DNA from: Lachnoclostridium sp. UBA1781 | GTDB taxonomy: Bacteria > Bacillota > Clostridia > Lachnospirales > Lachnospiraceae | NCBI GenBank assembly: GCA_002315495.1 | Contig: DCGJ01000041.1 | Span: forward strand, 1-30,343 | DNA: 30,343 nt | Direction: 5' to 3' | Shown: in pieces, positions 24,674 through 30,343 of the stretch | Numbering within the stretch: position 1 is the first letter of the stretch | Layout of the letters: every line of letters begins with the position of its first letter | Translations under genes and position numbers: made by a program | The notes under the pieces: model-generated | Told to the model about the DNA's origin: nothing | Seen by the model: only the letters and a program-made list of their open reading frames with translations | Database searches by the model: none

Positions 24674-24702
24674 ATTTTATCGCAAATACCCTTAAAAAGC
24701 AA
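24674..24702 (-). promoter_or_regulatory. Promoter of the ligase gene
   Basis: On the minus strand, TTGCTT and TAAAAT are 17 bases apart. The start point near 24667 gives a leader of about 113 bases, unusually long for this window. Confidence 0.5.
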
Positions 24703-24846
24703 ATGGAAAAGCCCATAAGAAACAATGTTCAACAGAGAAAGCAACAATTGTAGAGAAAGCGTACAAAAGCCCATGAAATGTTGCAAACATAAATGAAATG
24801 AAGCAGCTGAGCTTCGGAAGGAATGTAAACCCGGGGCAGCATTTGC

Positions 24847-24875
24847 TTGACAACAATCCGCGGAAATAGTATCAT
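24847..24875 (+). promoter_or_regulatory. Promoter of the glycine tRNA gene
   Basis: A perfect TTGACA, a 17-base spacer and TATCAT. The predicted start is about 12 bases before the mature tRNA. Confidence 0.75.
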
Positions 24876-24893
24876 AAACAGGTCAGATGACAC

Positions 24894-24964
24894 GCAGGAT
24901 TAGTACATCGGTAGTATACGAGCTTCCCAAGCTTGAGAGGCGGGTTCGATTCCCGTATCCTGCT
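24894..24964 (+). tRNA. tRNA-Gly (anticodon CCC)
   Basis: A full cloverleaf can be drawn. The acceptor GCAGGAT (24894-24900) pairs with ATCCTGC (24957-24963). The D arm is GTAC/GTAT with an ATCGGTA loop. The anticodon stem CGAGC/GCTTG encloses TTCCCAA, giving anticodon CCC. The T arm is GCGGG/CCCGT with TTCGATT. Discriminator base T and length 71 fit bacterial glycine tRNAs. CCA is not encoded, so it must be added after transcription. It reads GGG glycine codons. Confidence 0.95.
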
Positions 24965-24972
24965 TTTTGTAT

Positions 24973-24994
24973 GAGCCGTTAGGGCTCTTTTTTT
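24973..24994 (+). terminator. Terminator of the tRNA transcript
   Basis: A 5-bp stem GAGCC/GGCTC with a GTTAG loop is followed by seven Ts, 8 bases after the tRNA end. Confidence 0.8.
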
Positions 24995-25072
24995 ATGTCG
25001 TGAAAGCCATGAGACCCCCAAAAAGACACTTCGGACATGTCATATCTTATGGAAATTATTTACTATCATCTA

Positions 25073-25101
25073 TTGACTTCAAAATAGTTAACGAGTAAAC
25101 T
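25073..25101 (+). promoter_or_regulatory. Promoter of the small exported protein gene
   Basis: TTGACT, a 17-base spacer and TAAACT. The leader is about 90 bases, ending in AGGAGGAG before the ATG at 25197. Confidence 0.55.
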
Positions 25102-25196
25102 ATAGGATGACGATGGAGCATTTTGCGGCTTTTTCGTTACAGATGGGAAATGCCTTTGGCGCAGAAAGAGGAAGTCTTTCAGGAGGAGAACAGAAT

Positions 25197-25736
25197 ATGA
25201 AAAGAGCGCTGCTTTGTTTTGTTGTATTTGTAGTGATTATTACTGGTGTACTGGCGTTGACAAACGTTCTTCAGTCCACGTCCATGAACAGTGATTCCAC
25301 CATTGAACTCGTGGATGGTGTATGGGGATTAAGCCTTGGCAGCGGTTTCAAGCAGATTGAGCGCGATATGAATCTGAAGTCAGCAACCTATGGCGGAACG
25401 ATTGTTATCGAGATCGAGAAGGAGGTTGCTCAGTTTAGCGAGGAGTCCGTAAAGGCAAGCTATCAGAAGCTTGGAACGGTGGATTTTCCGTATACCGACG
25501 AGGTGATGGATGAGGTAAAGGAGTTGTTCGGACTTGAGCAGACGAAGGTAACGTCCATCTATCATAAGAAGGATAAACTGACCCGCGAAATGTACGCATT
25601 TACGACGCCGGACCATGGGGATTACTGGGTTGTCTATGCAAAGGTGGACGGTAAGGAGGTCATCTTCTTCGGTTACAGTGAGGACGAGTGTGACCTGCCG
25701 GGAGATCAGCCGGTCGAGGAATCTGCAGAAAAGTAG
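25197..25736 (+). CDS. Small membrane-anchored or secreted protein, function unknown
   Basis: A 179-residue protein starting MKRALLCFVVFVVIITGVLALTN, an uncleaved anchor or signal segment. An alpha/beta domain follows (VWGLSLGSGFKQIERDM ... KYTDEV-like segments, then YWVVYAKVDGKEVIFFGYSEDEC). I recognise no family. The start at 25197 has AGGAGGAG 9 bases upstream; the frame is open back to 25107, but that start has no ribosome site and lies almost at the predicted transcription start. It is a single-gene unit between the tRNA and a strong terminator. Confidence 0.7.
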   Translation: MKRALLCFVVFVVIITGVLALTNVLQSTSMNSDSTIELVDGVWGLSLGSGFKQIERDMNLKSATYGGTIVIEIEKEVAQFSEESVKASYQKLGTVDFPYTDEVMDEVKELFGLEQTKVTSIYHKKDKLTREMYAFTTPDHGDYWVVYAKVDGKEVIFFGYSEDECDLPGDQPVEESAEK

Positions 25737-25792
25737 ATTTGAAAATAGATGGCACGCCTCACAGAATCGGTGAAATCAAGTGAATAGAAACA

Positions 25793-25833
25793 AAAAGAAC
25801 GGGGCTGTGGCACATCGCTACACAGCCCCGTTT
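25793..25833 (+). terminator. Bidirectional terminator
   Basis: A perfect 12-bp stem AACGGGGCTGTG/CACAGCCCCGTT (25798-25809, 25821-25832) with an 11-base loop. A-rich on the left and T-rich on the right, it can end both the small exported protein gene and the convergent araD transcript. Confidence 0.9.
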
Positions 25834-25887
25834 GTTATACTTTGAATATCGTAATGGTATTGAAAATGCACCACGAAACCTAAGGAA

Positions 25888-26583
25888 TTACTTCTGTCCG
25901 TAGTACGCATTTGCACCATGCTTTCTAAGGTAATGCTTGTCGAGCAAGGTCTGCTGCATGCAAGGAACATCGCCGAGAAGCATCGCACTGTGCATCGCCA
26001 TGTAGGCTACCTCCTCCAGGACAACGGCGTTATGAACCGCATTGGAAGGGTCGGTGCCCCAGGTGAACGGACCATGGGAGCGAACGAGTACAGCAGGAAT
26101 ATCCATCGGATTAATCTTGCGCTCAGCGAAGGTTTCGATAATAACGTTACCGGTTTCGAGCTCGTACTCGCCGGCAATCTCCTTGTCCTTCATGTAGCGG
26201 GTGCAAGGGATGTCGCCGTAGAAATAGTCGCCGTGAGTGGTACCGCCGGCAACGATGTCAAGACCTGCCTGTGCATAGGTAGTAGCGTTGCGGCTATGGG
26301 TGTGAACGACTCCGCCAACCTCCGGCCATGCCTTGTAAAGCGCCAGATGGGTAGGGGTGTCGGAGCTTGGCTTGTAGTGACCTTCCACCACATTGCCGTC
26401 GAGGTCGAGAACAACCATATCCTCCACCTTCATCGTATCGTACTCAACGCCGGATGGCTTGATCACCACAAGTCCCTTCTCACGGTCGATACCGGATACA
26501 TTACCCCAGGTAAAGGTGATGAGGCCGTGCTTTGGCAGGGCCATATTGGCTTCGTAAACCTTCTTTTTCAATTCTTCTAACAT
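25888..26583 (-). CDS. araD: L-ribulose-5-phosphate 4-epimerase
   Basis: A 231-residue cytosolic class II aldolase-type enzyme that interconverts L-ribulose 5-phosphate and D-xylulose 5-phosphate, the last step of L-arabinose entry into the pentose phosphate pathway. The length matches E. coli AraD. The expected residues are present, each one position earlier: GNVS (27-30) and KPSG (42-45) for substrate phosphate, SSDT (73-76), zinc ligands H94, H96 and H170, D119 and the C-terminal Tyr pair near 227-228. AAGGAG lies 6 bases before the ATG. It follows the ABC ATPase gene by 51 bases without a visible promoter, so the two are probably co-transcribed, an unusual pairing. araA and araB are not in the window. 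Related epimerases (UlaF, SgbE) act on L-xylulose or ascorbate intermediates; I cannot exclude such a role. Confidence 0.88.
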   Translation of the reverse strand: MLEELKKKVYEANMALPKHGLITFTWGNVSGIDREKGLVVIKPSGVEYDTMKVEDMVVLDLDGNVVEGHYKPSSDTPTHLALYKAWPEVGGVVHTHSRNATTYAQAGLDIVAGGTTHGDYFYGDIPCTRYMKDKEIAGEYELETGNVIIETFAERKINPMDIPAVLVRSHGPFTWGTDPSNAVHNAVVLEEVAYMAMHSAMLLGDVPCMQQTLLDKHYLRKHGANAYYGQK

Positions 26584-26634
26584 AATCTTCTCCTTATCAT
26601 AAACGGCATTTGCCGAATTGCTCTAATGAAAATG

Positions 26635-27366
26635 CTACTCCTCGTCACCAAAGAACATCTTTGCCTGCTCACTTACCATATAGCGGGCCGTCGTGCCAAA
26701 GAAGTAGTCGTCCTTATTGATGTGCAGAATCTTGCTGGACTGTAAAATGGTCTGCTGCATATCGTGGGAGACCATAATAATCGTAAGTTTATCCTTTTGG
26801 TTGAGCTCCTTAAGCGACGCGTAAAGGTCAGCGGTTGCGACCGCATCGAGACCGGTCACCGGCTCATCAAGCATCAGAACCTCGTGGGTTGCCGCGAGCG
26901 CCCGGGCCAGCATAACACGCTGCTTCTGACCGCCGGACAGATTGCGAAACGGCAGATCCTTTAGGTCTGCAATATTGAGCTTTTCGAGGAGTGTAATTGC
27001 CTCGGCTTTTTCTTTCTTCGTGAAAAATGGGTGGAAGCCCTTCTTGGAAAGAAAACCAGACATAATCACTTCCTTAACCGTCGCAGGAAAATCCATCGAG
27101 GTCAAACTCGTCTGCGGCAGATATCCAATGCATCCGCTGCCCTTAGTGCAGTTAATTCGGATGGAACCGGACATTGGCTTCATCAGTCCCAACATCGTCT
27201 TCATCAGGGTTGATTTTCCCGAGCCATTCTCACCGACAATCGTCACATAATCTCCCGGCATAATCTCGAAATTTAAGTCGCTGATGACAGCACGCCCTTC
27301 ATAGCCGAGTGTCGCATGCTCACAGGTGATAATCGGTTTTGACTTGTCGCAGCAGGATGTATCCAT
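26635..27366 (-). CDS. Metal (zinc/manganese-type) ABC transporter ATP-binding protein, without its permease
   Basis: A 243-residue ATPase most like ZnuC/AdcC. Walker A is GENGSGKST (45-53), Q-loop Q85, signature LSGGQ (143-147), Walker B LMLDEP (164-169), and the switch histidine lies in SHD. SLTSMDFPATVKEVIMSG after the Q-loop is the typical contact region of metal-transporter ATPases. The N terminus has a CC pair and a third Cys at 15. Normally such genes adjoin a ZnuB-type permease and a binding protein; here the neighbour is araD, and upstream is a divergent zinc-ribbon gene, so the partners must be elsewhere. AAGGAG lies 8 bases before the ATG. Confidence 0.82.
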   Translation of the reverse strand: MDTSCCDKSKPIITCEHATLGYEGRAVISDLNFEIMPGDYVTIVGENGSGKSTLMKTMLGLMKPMSGSIRINCTKGSGCIGYLPQTSLTSMDFPATVKEVIMSGFLSKKGFHPFFTKKEKAEAITLLEKLNIADLKDLPFRNLSGGQKQRVMLARALAATHEVLMLDEPVTGLDAVATADLYASLKELNQKDKLTIIMVSHDMQQTILQSSKILHINKDDYFFGTTARYMVSEQAKMFFGDEE

Positions 27367-27420
27367 GGCAAATGCTCCTTCGTCTCGTAGCGGGTTCTCC
27401 CGCCGAATAAACTCTTCTCA

Positions 27421-27449
27421 ATTTTAGTTTATACGAGGGAGACTGTCAA
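27421..27449 (-). promoter_or_regulatory. Promoter of the ABC ATPase/araD operon
   Basis: On the minus strand, a perfect TTGACA and TAAAAT are separated by 17 bases. I see no clear Zur-type palindrome around it. Confidence 0.65.
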
Positions 27450-27515
27450 GGGATGGAACGATAGAATATCATGGTGAAAACGTTCCTCAAATCAGGCGAT
27501 TGTGAAAATTTTGTG

Positions 27516-27544
27516 TTGTATTTTCGGTGTTGATGTAGTATATT
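27516..27544 (+). promoter_or_regulatory. Promoter of the zinc-ribbon protein gene
   Basis: TTGTAT, a 17-base spacer and TATATT, about 75 bases before the ATG at 27621. It is divergent from the ATPase promoter. Confidence 0.5.
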
Positions 27545-27620
27545 CTACTATGTGGAGGGATGTTTCTAAACGGAACAGTGAATTCCCGAATCAATCTATG
27601 AAAAAAGGAAGGATAAAAAT

Positions 27621-28280
27621 ATGTTCTGTACTAAGTGTGGACAGCAGGTTCCGGACGATTCCAAGATTTGTCCGTTCTGTGGTGAAACGTTTGACGCAGC
27701 AGCTCCTGCTCCGGCAGCAGCTCCTAAGGCAAACCCAATTGAAGCAGCTAAGGCTAAGGCTTCCAGCATGGATAAGAAGACTCTTCTTACCATCGCAGTT
27801 GCAGCTGCAGCAGCAGTTGTTGTTCTTATTCTTTTGATCGTATGTCTCAGTGGCGGCCCAAAGAAGACCGTTAAGGCTTACTTGAAGGCAACGGAAGCTC
27901 TTTCTGAGGAAGAGGATAACATTCTGAATAAGTACTCTTGGCAGGGTGAGAAGGCTCAGAAGGCACTTGACCTCTATGAGGAGCCGGACAGCGAGGTTAA
28001 GACCTCCTGGAAGATTTCCAAGGTTAAGAAGTATGGCAAGAAGGACGATGTTACCGAGGGTATCAAGGAGTATATCTCCCAGATGAAGGGTGATGACGAA
28101 AAGATTACCGCTTCCGCAATCGTTCAGGTTACCATTACAACCAAGGAAGATGGCGATAAGGATACCTCTGATTACTTCGTAACTGTTGTTAAGATTAAGG
28201 GCAACTGGTACATCTTGAGTCAGGGCTCCGGCGAGAACATTAAGGACATCGCTAATAAGTGGGAAGCTTACAACAAGTAA
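27621..28280 (+). CDS. Zinc-ribbon, single-span membrane protein
   Basis: A 219-residue protein. An N-terminal zinc ribbon (C3, C6, C17, C20) is followed by an Ala/Pro-rich linker and a membrane span (about 52-76). The extracellular domain of about 140 residues begins KKTVKAYLKATEAL and ends in VTVVKIKGNWYILSQGSG, a pattern like NTF2-type (DUF4878-like) domains. Similar proteins are frequent in Lachnospiraceae; their function is unknown. AAGGAAGGA precedes the ATG. Codon use is strongly biased (AAG, GCT, CTT), suggesting high expression. A strong terminator separates it from the next gene, though the spacing allows read-through. Confidence 0.8.
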   Translation: MFCTKCGQQVPDDSKICPFCGETFDAAAPAPAAAPKANPIEAAKAKASSMDKKTLLTIAVAAAAAVVVLILLIVCLSGGPKKTVKAYLKATEALSEEEDNILNKYSWQGEKAQKALDLYEEPDSEVKTSWKISKVKKYGKKDDVTEGIKEYISQMKGDDEKITASAIVQVTITTKEDGDKDTSDYFVTVVKIKGNWYILSQGSGENIKDIANKWEAYNK

Positions 28281-28300
28281 TTTAATAGTTTGATCTATTT

Positions 28301-28343
28301 CCCGTAGATCTGCCGATTGGCGGGTCTACGGGTTTTGTTTTTT
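28301..28343 (+). terminator. Terminator after the zinc-ribbon gene
   Basis: A 14-bp stem with two G-U pairs (CCCGTAGATCTGCC with GGCGGGTCTACGGG, loop GATT) followed by TTTTGTTTTTT. The next gene's ATG is only 15 bases beyond, and no promoter is visible in between, so that gene depends on read-through or on an unseen promoter. Confidence 0.88.
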
Positions 28344-28357
28344 ACAAAGAGGATTTT

Positions 28358-28945
28358 ATGCAGGATACGAATACAACGAACATCGAACACAACCCGAAGA
28401 AGCTCGGAAAGGGCACCATCATCGCAATTTTAGTCGTTTTGCTGTTGGTGGTTGGCGGCGTCTTCGGTTACAAATATCTGAGCCAGCCGAATCGTTCCGC
28501 GAAAAATGCGGCAAGGGCCGCATTTACCGCAACATACATCAGCTTCGACTTCAACGACTTTATGGAGTGCACGATTTATAACGACGTGTGCCAGGGGGAA
28601 CTCCTTTTGGAGCTGACCACGGAGCTTTCGTTAGTCGAAAAGGAATTTGCGACTCTTGAGGAGTGGATGAAGGAAGCGGGGGAAGAATTCCGCATTCACT
28701 CGGTAGCGGAGGAGCTTTCCGAGCCGGATCAGGACATTTACAAGCAGGGAATCGCACTTTTGTCAACGGAATATGACGGGGTTCGCACCTCGAATATTAC
28801 CCGCGTCGGCAAGGTGAGCATTTCCTATACGGAGAAGTATCTGGACGACAATGGGGCCTCCCAGTCGAAGGATGAAACCGAGATTTTATGGAGCTTTGAG
28901 GTGGGCGGCAAATGGTATTGCGCCCCGACGTTATACGAGGAGTAG
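28358..28945 (+). CDS. Single-span membrane protein with NTF2-like extracellular domain (tentative)
   Basis: A 195-residue protein with a short polar N terminus, a membrane span (about 20-41) and an extracellular domain starting RSAKNAARAAFTATYISFDFNDFMECT and ending WSFEVGGKWYCAP. The layout parallels the upstream zinc-ribbon protein (anchor, helix-rich start, final 'G-K/N-W-Y' strand), but the ribbon is missing. Homology between the two is possible but not shown. AGAGGA precedes the ATG. The histidine kinase gene begins 3 bases after its stop, so the two are translationally linked and this protein may take part in signal sensing. Confidence 0.72.
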   Translation: MQDTNTTNIEHNPKKLGKGTIIAILVVLLLVVGGVFGYKYLSQPNRSAKNAARAAFTATYISFDFNDFMECTIYNDVCQGELLLELTTELSLVEKEFATLEEWMKEAGEEFRIHSVAEELSEPDQDIYKQGIALLSTEYDGVRTSNITRVGKVSISYTEKYLDDNGASQSKDETEILWSFEVGGKWYCAPTLYEE

Positions 28946-28948
28946 CGT

Positions 28949-30343
28949 ATGAATATAAGACCGAGCAGAAAATACTACCTTCCGGTGCATATTTGCGGCA
29001 TCCTGATGCTTTGCGCATTCACGGCGCTGATTATCACGGAATATGTGCGAAGCAAGGGTAACATGGAGGATTTTTACACCGAATCTCTGGGAATTACCGG
29101 CGTGGTGGAGTATGGGGACGGGCAGAGCATGTCCGTTGAGGATTTTCTGAAGCAGTCTTCTACAGAGGCCCGTTCGTACATGGTGAGGGGGCATTTTACG
29201 AAGGATGTGGAGAAGAATCTGTACATCCTTTTTTTGAATTCGTACATCTCGGTCGAGGTAGAGATAAACGGGGTGAAGGTGTTAACGACGGTGGACAAGG
29301 AGCATCCGACGTATGTGGCCAGCAAAGGCCGTGACGCACTGATGTTAAAGAGCGAGGGTATCACAACCTCAGACGAGATTGTGATTCGAACTTATAGTGA
29401 TGCGCTTGTTTTGAAAGACAGAGGTTTGCGGCAAATGCTCGAAGGACTCGAGTATGGTGAAGGAAACTTCGCGGTCATCCGGGAATACCGTAGCCGTTCT
29501 GTCGGAGGCGGTACGTGTCTTGCATTAATCGGTGTCGGAATCGTCCTGTCGCTCTTTTTCATGCTGAACTATAAAGCGGAAATCACCGGCGTCGATTTCT
29601 ATATGATTGCCTCGGTTGATATTATTGTGTGCGGCCTGTGGTGTTATTTCTCCATCATGGGTAATTACAGTATGTACTTTACGAACAGTAAGCTGGTTGC
29701 GTATGCGTTAGACGGAATCAGTAAACCCTTAATGCCGGTCGTGCTCGGTAGCTCGATTGCAGCGATGATCAGCAGTAAGAAGATGAAGGCGCTGACACTT
29801 GGCTTTGTCCTTCTGGCGGTGTTAAATAGCATCGTCATGATGCTTTTGGAGATGTTCGATGTATGGAGTCTTCAGGCGACGCGAATCTTTGCCTCTGTTA
29901 TCTCCGTTCCACTCCTGTTCTGTTATCTGTATAGTTTGTTTGAGCTTTTCAAAGAGCGGGATCGAAATCGTCTCCTGATTATCTTACTGGCTGCACCAGC
30001 CGGCATGGGGTCGCTGCTTCAGGTTTCGAACAGCTTTTTGAATTACTCCGATAAGGATGATCTTTTTATCGGAGGTTTCCTTGTGAGCCTTGTGATTTTC
30101 ACGGTTTATCTCTGCTTTGGTATGTACTATGTTGGCCGCGAGGTGCGGGCTGCGGGCGAACTGAAGTCCGAGCTTACGCAGAAGGAAGTGGACCTGATGG
30201 TTTCTCAGATTCAGCCGCATTTTCTGTTTAATGCGCTGAATTCCATTAAGTCGCTTTGCGTGGAGGACCCGGAGAAGGCCGAACAGGCAGTCGGGCATTT
30301 TGCGAAATATATGCGATTAAACCTCGATACGCTGAAGGAAAAT
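28949..30343 (+). CDS. Sensor histidine kinase, LytS/YesM type, 3' end missing
   Basis: The frame is open from ATG 28949 to the window end (465 codons, no stop). One N-terminal membrane span (about 12-32) precedes an extracellular beta-rich domain of about 150 residues. A block of about seven membrane helices follows (about 190-400), the layout of 7TMR-DISM sensors. After a short linker comes the His_kinase domain with SQIQPHFLFNALNSIK, whose histidine (H424) is the expected phosphorylation site. The ATP-binding domain lies beyond the window. Such kinases pair with LytTR- or AraC-type response regulators, probably encoded just downstream. The start is 3 bases after the preceding stop, inside an operon with the single-span membrane protein. 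Confidence 0.88.
   Translation, partial: MNIRPSRKYYLPVHICGILMLCAFTALIITEYVRSKGNMEDFYTESLGITGVVEYGDGQSMSVEDFLKQSSTEARSYMVRGHFTKDVEKNLYILFLNSYISVEVEINGVKVLTTVDKEHPTYVASKGRDALMLKSEGITTSDEIVIRTYSDALVLKDRGLRQMLEGLEYGEGNFAVIREYRSRSVGGGTCLALIGVGIVLSLFFMLNYKAEITGVDFYMIASVDIIVCGLWCYFSIMGNYSMYFTNSKLVAYALDGISKPLMPVVLGSSIAAMISSKKMKALTLGFVLLAVLNSIVMMLLEMFDVWSLQATRIFASVISVPLLFCYLYSLFELFKERDRNRLLIILLAAPAGMGSLLQVSNSFLNYSDKDDLFIGGFLVSLVIFTVYLCFGMYYVGREVRAAGELKSELTQKEVDLMVSQIQPHFLFNALNSIKSLCVEDPEKAEQAVGHFAKYMRLNLDTLKEN

Noticed and set aside
24894..24964. tRNA-Gly as an integration site of a mobile element
   Set aside because: No integrase gene and no second copy of the tRNA 3' end are visible nearby.

Overview
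The window looks like a chromosomal segment of a clostridial Firmicute, most likely a Lachnospiraceae-type gut or rumen anaerobe. The evidence is the strong AGGAGG-type ribosome sites, consensus sigma-A promoters with 17-bp spacers, a glycine tRNA without an encoded CCA, secreted proteins with Thr-Pro linkers, and families common in that group (CotH kinase, DUF5684-like, TerB-like, YesM/LytS-type sensor kinase). Genus cannot be fixed from the sequence alone. Both window edges cut a gene.

Layout. 1-4.5 kb: a membrane-anchored PIG-L/LmbE-type deacetylase (5' end missing) and a CotH-type lipoprotein, ended by a bidirectional terminator. 4.5-6.5 kb (minus): a cytosolic glycoside-hydrolase-like protein. 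6.65-8.6 kb: a TerB-like protein and a flavoprotein in one operon. 8.65-13.6 kb: an AT-richer block starting at a near-perfect promoter. It carries a large secreted Cys-repeat protein, a 32-residue peptide gene too short for ordinary gene calling, a strong terminator, an HPr-kinase-like protein and a PqqD-like peptide-binding protein. 13.6-16.2 kb (minus): a D,D-carboxypeptidase homologue with altered active-site motifs and a membrane protein with a Tyr/Trp/Asp-rich tail. 16.3-21 kb: flotillin, a DUF5684-like membrane protein behind an 11-bp tandem operator, and an 804-residue protein with an internal duplication. 21.2-21.9 kb (minus): a small conserved protein. 22.0-22.7 kb: a gene-free region with a phased hairpin array followed by 21-bp tandem repeats. 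22.7-24.6 kb (minus): an acyl-CoA-synthetase-like ligase. 24.9 kb: tRNA-Gly(CCC). 25.2-25.7 kb: a small exported protein. 25.9-27.4 kb (minus): araD behind an orphan metal ABC ATPase. 27.6-30.3 kb: a zinc-ribbon membrane protein, a second single-span membrane protein, and a sensor histidine kinase cut by the window end.

The most interesting part is the 8.65-13.6 kb block. The small peptide has a YxxPxI leader motif like the one lasso-peptide leaders present to their PqqD-like recognition element. Its neighbours are a PqqD-like protein and a kinase of the HPrK-like family known to phosphorylate some lasso precursors. The lasso protease and cyclase are absent. This suggests a minimal peptide-phosphorylation system, co-transcribed with a secreted repeat protein whose best start codon is out of frame at an A6 run.
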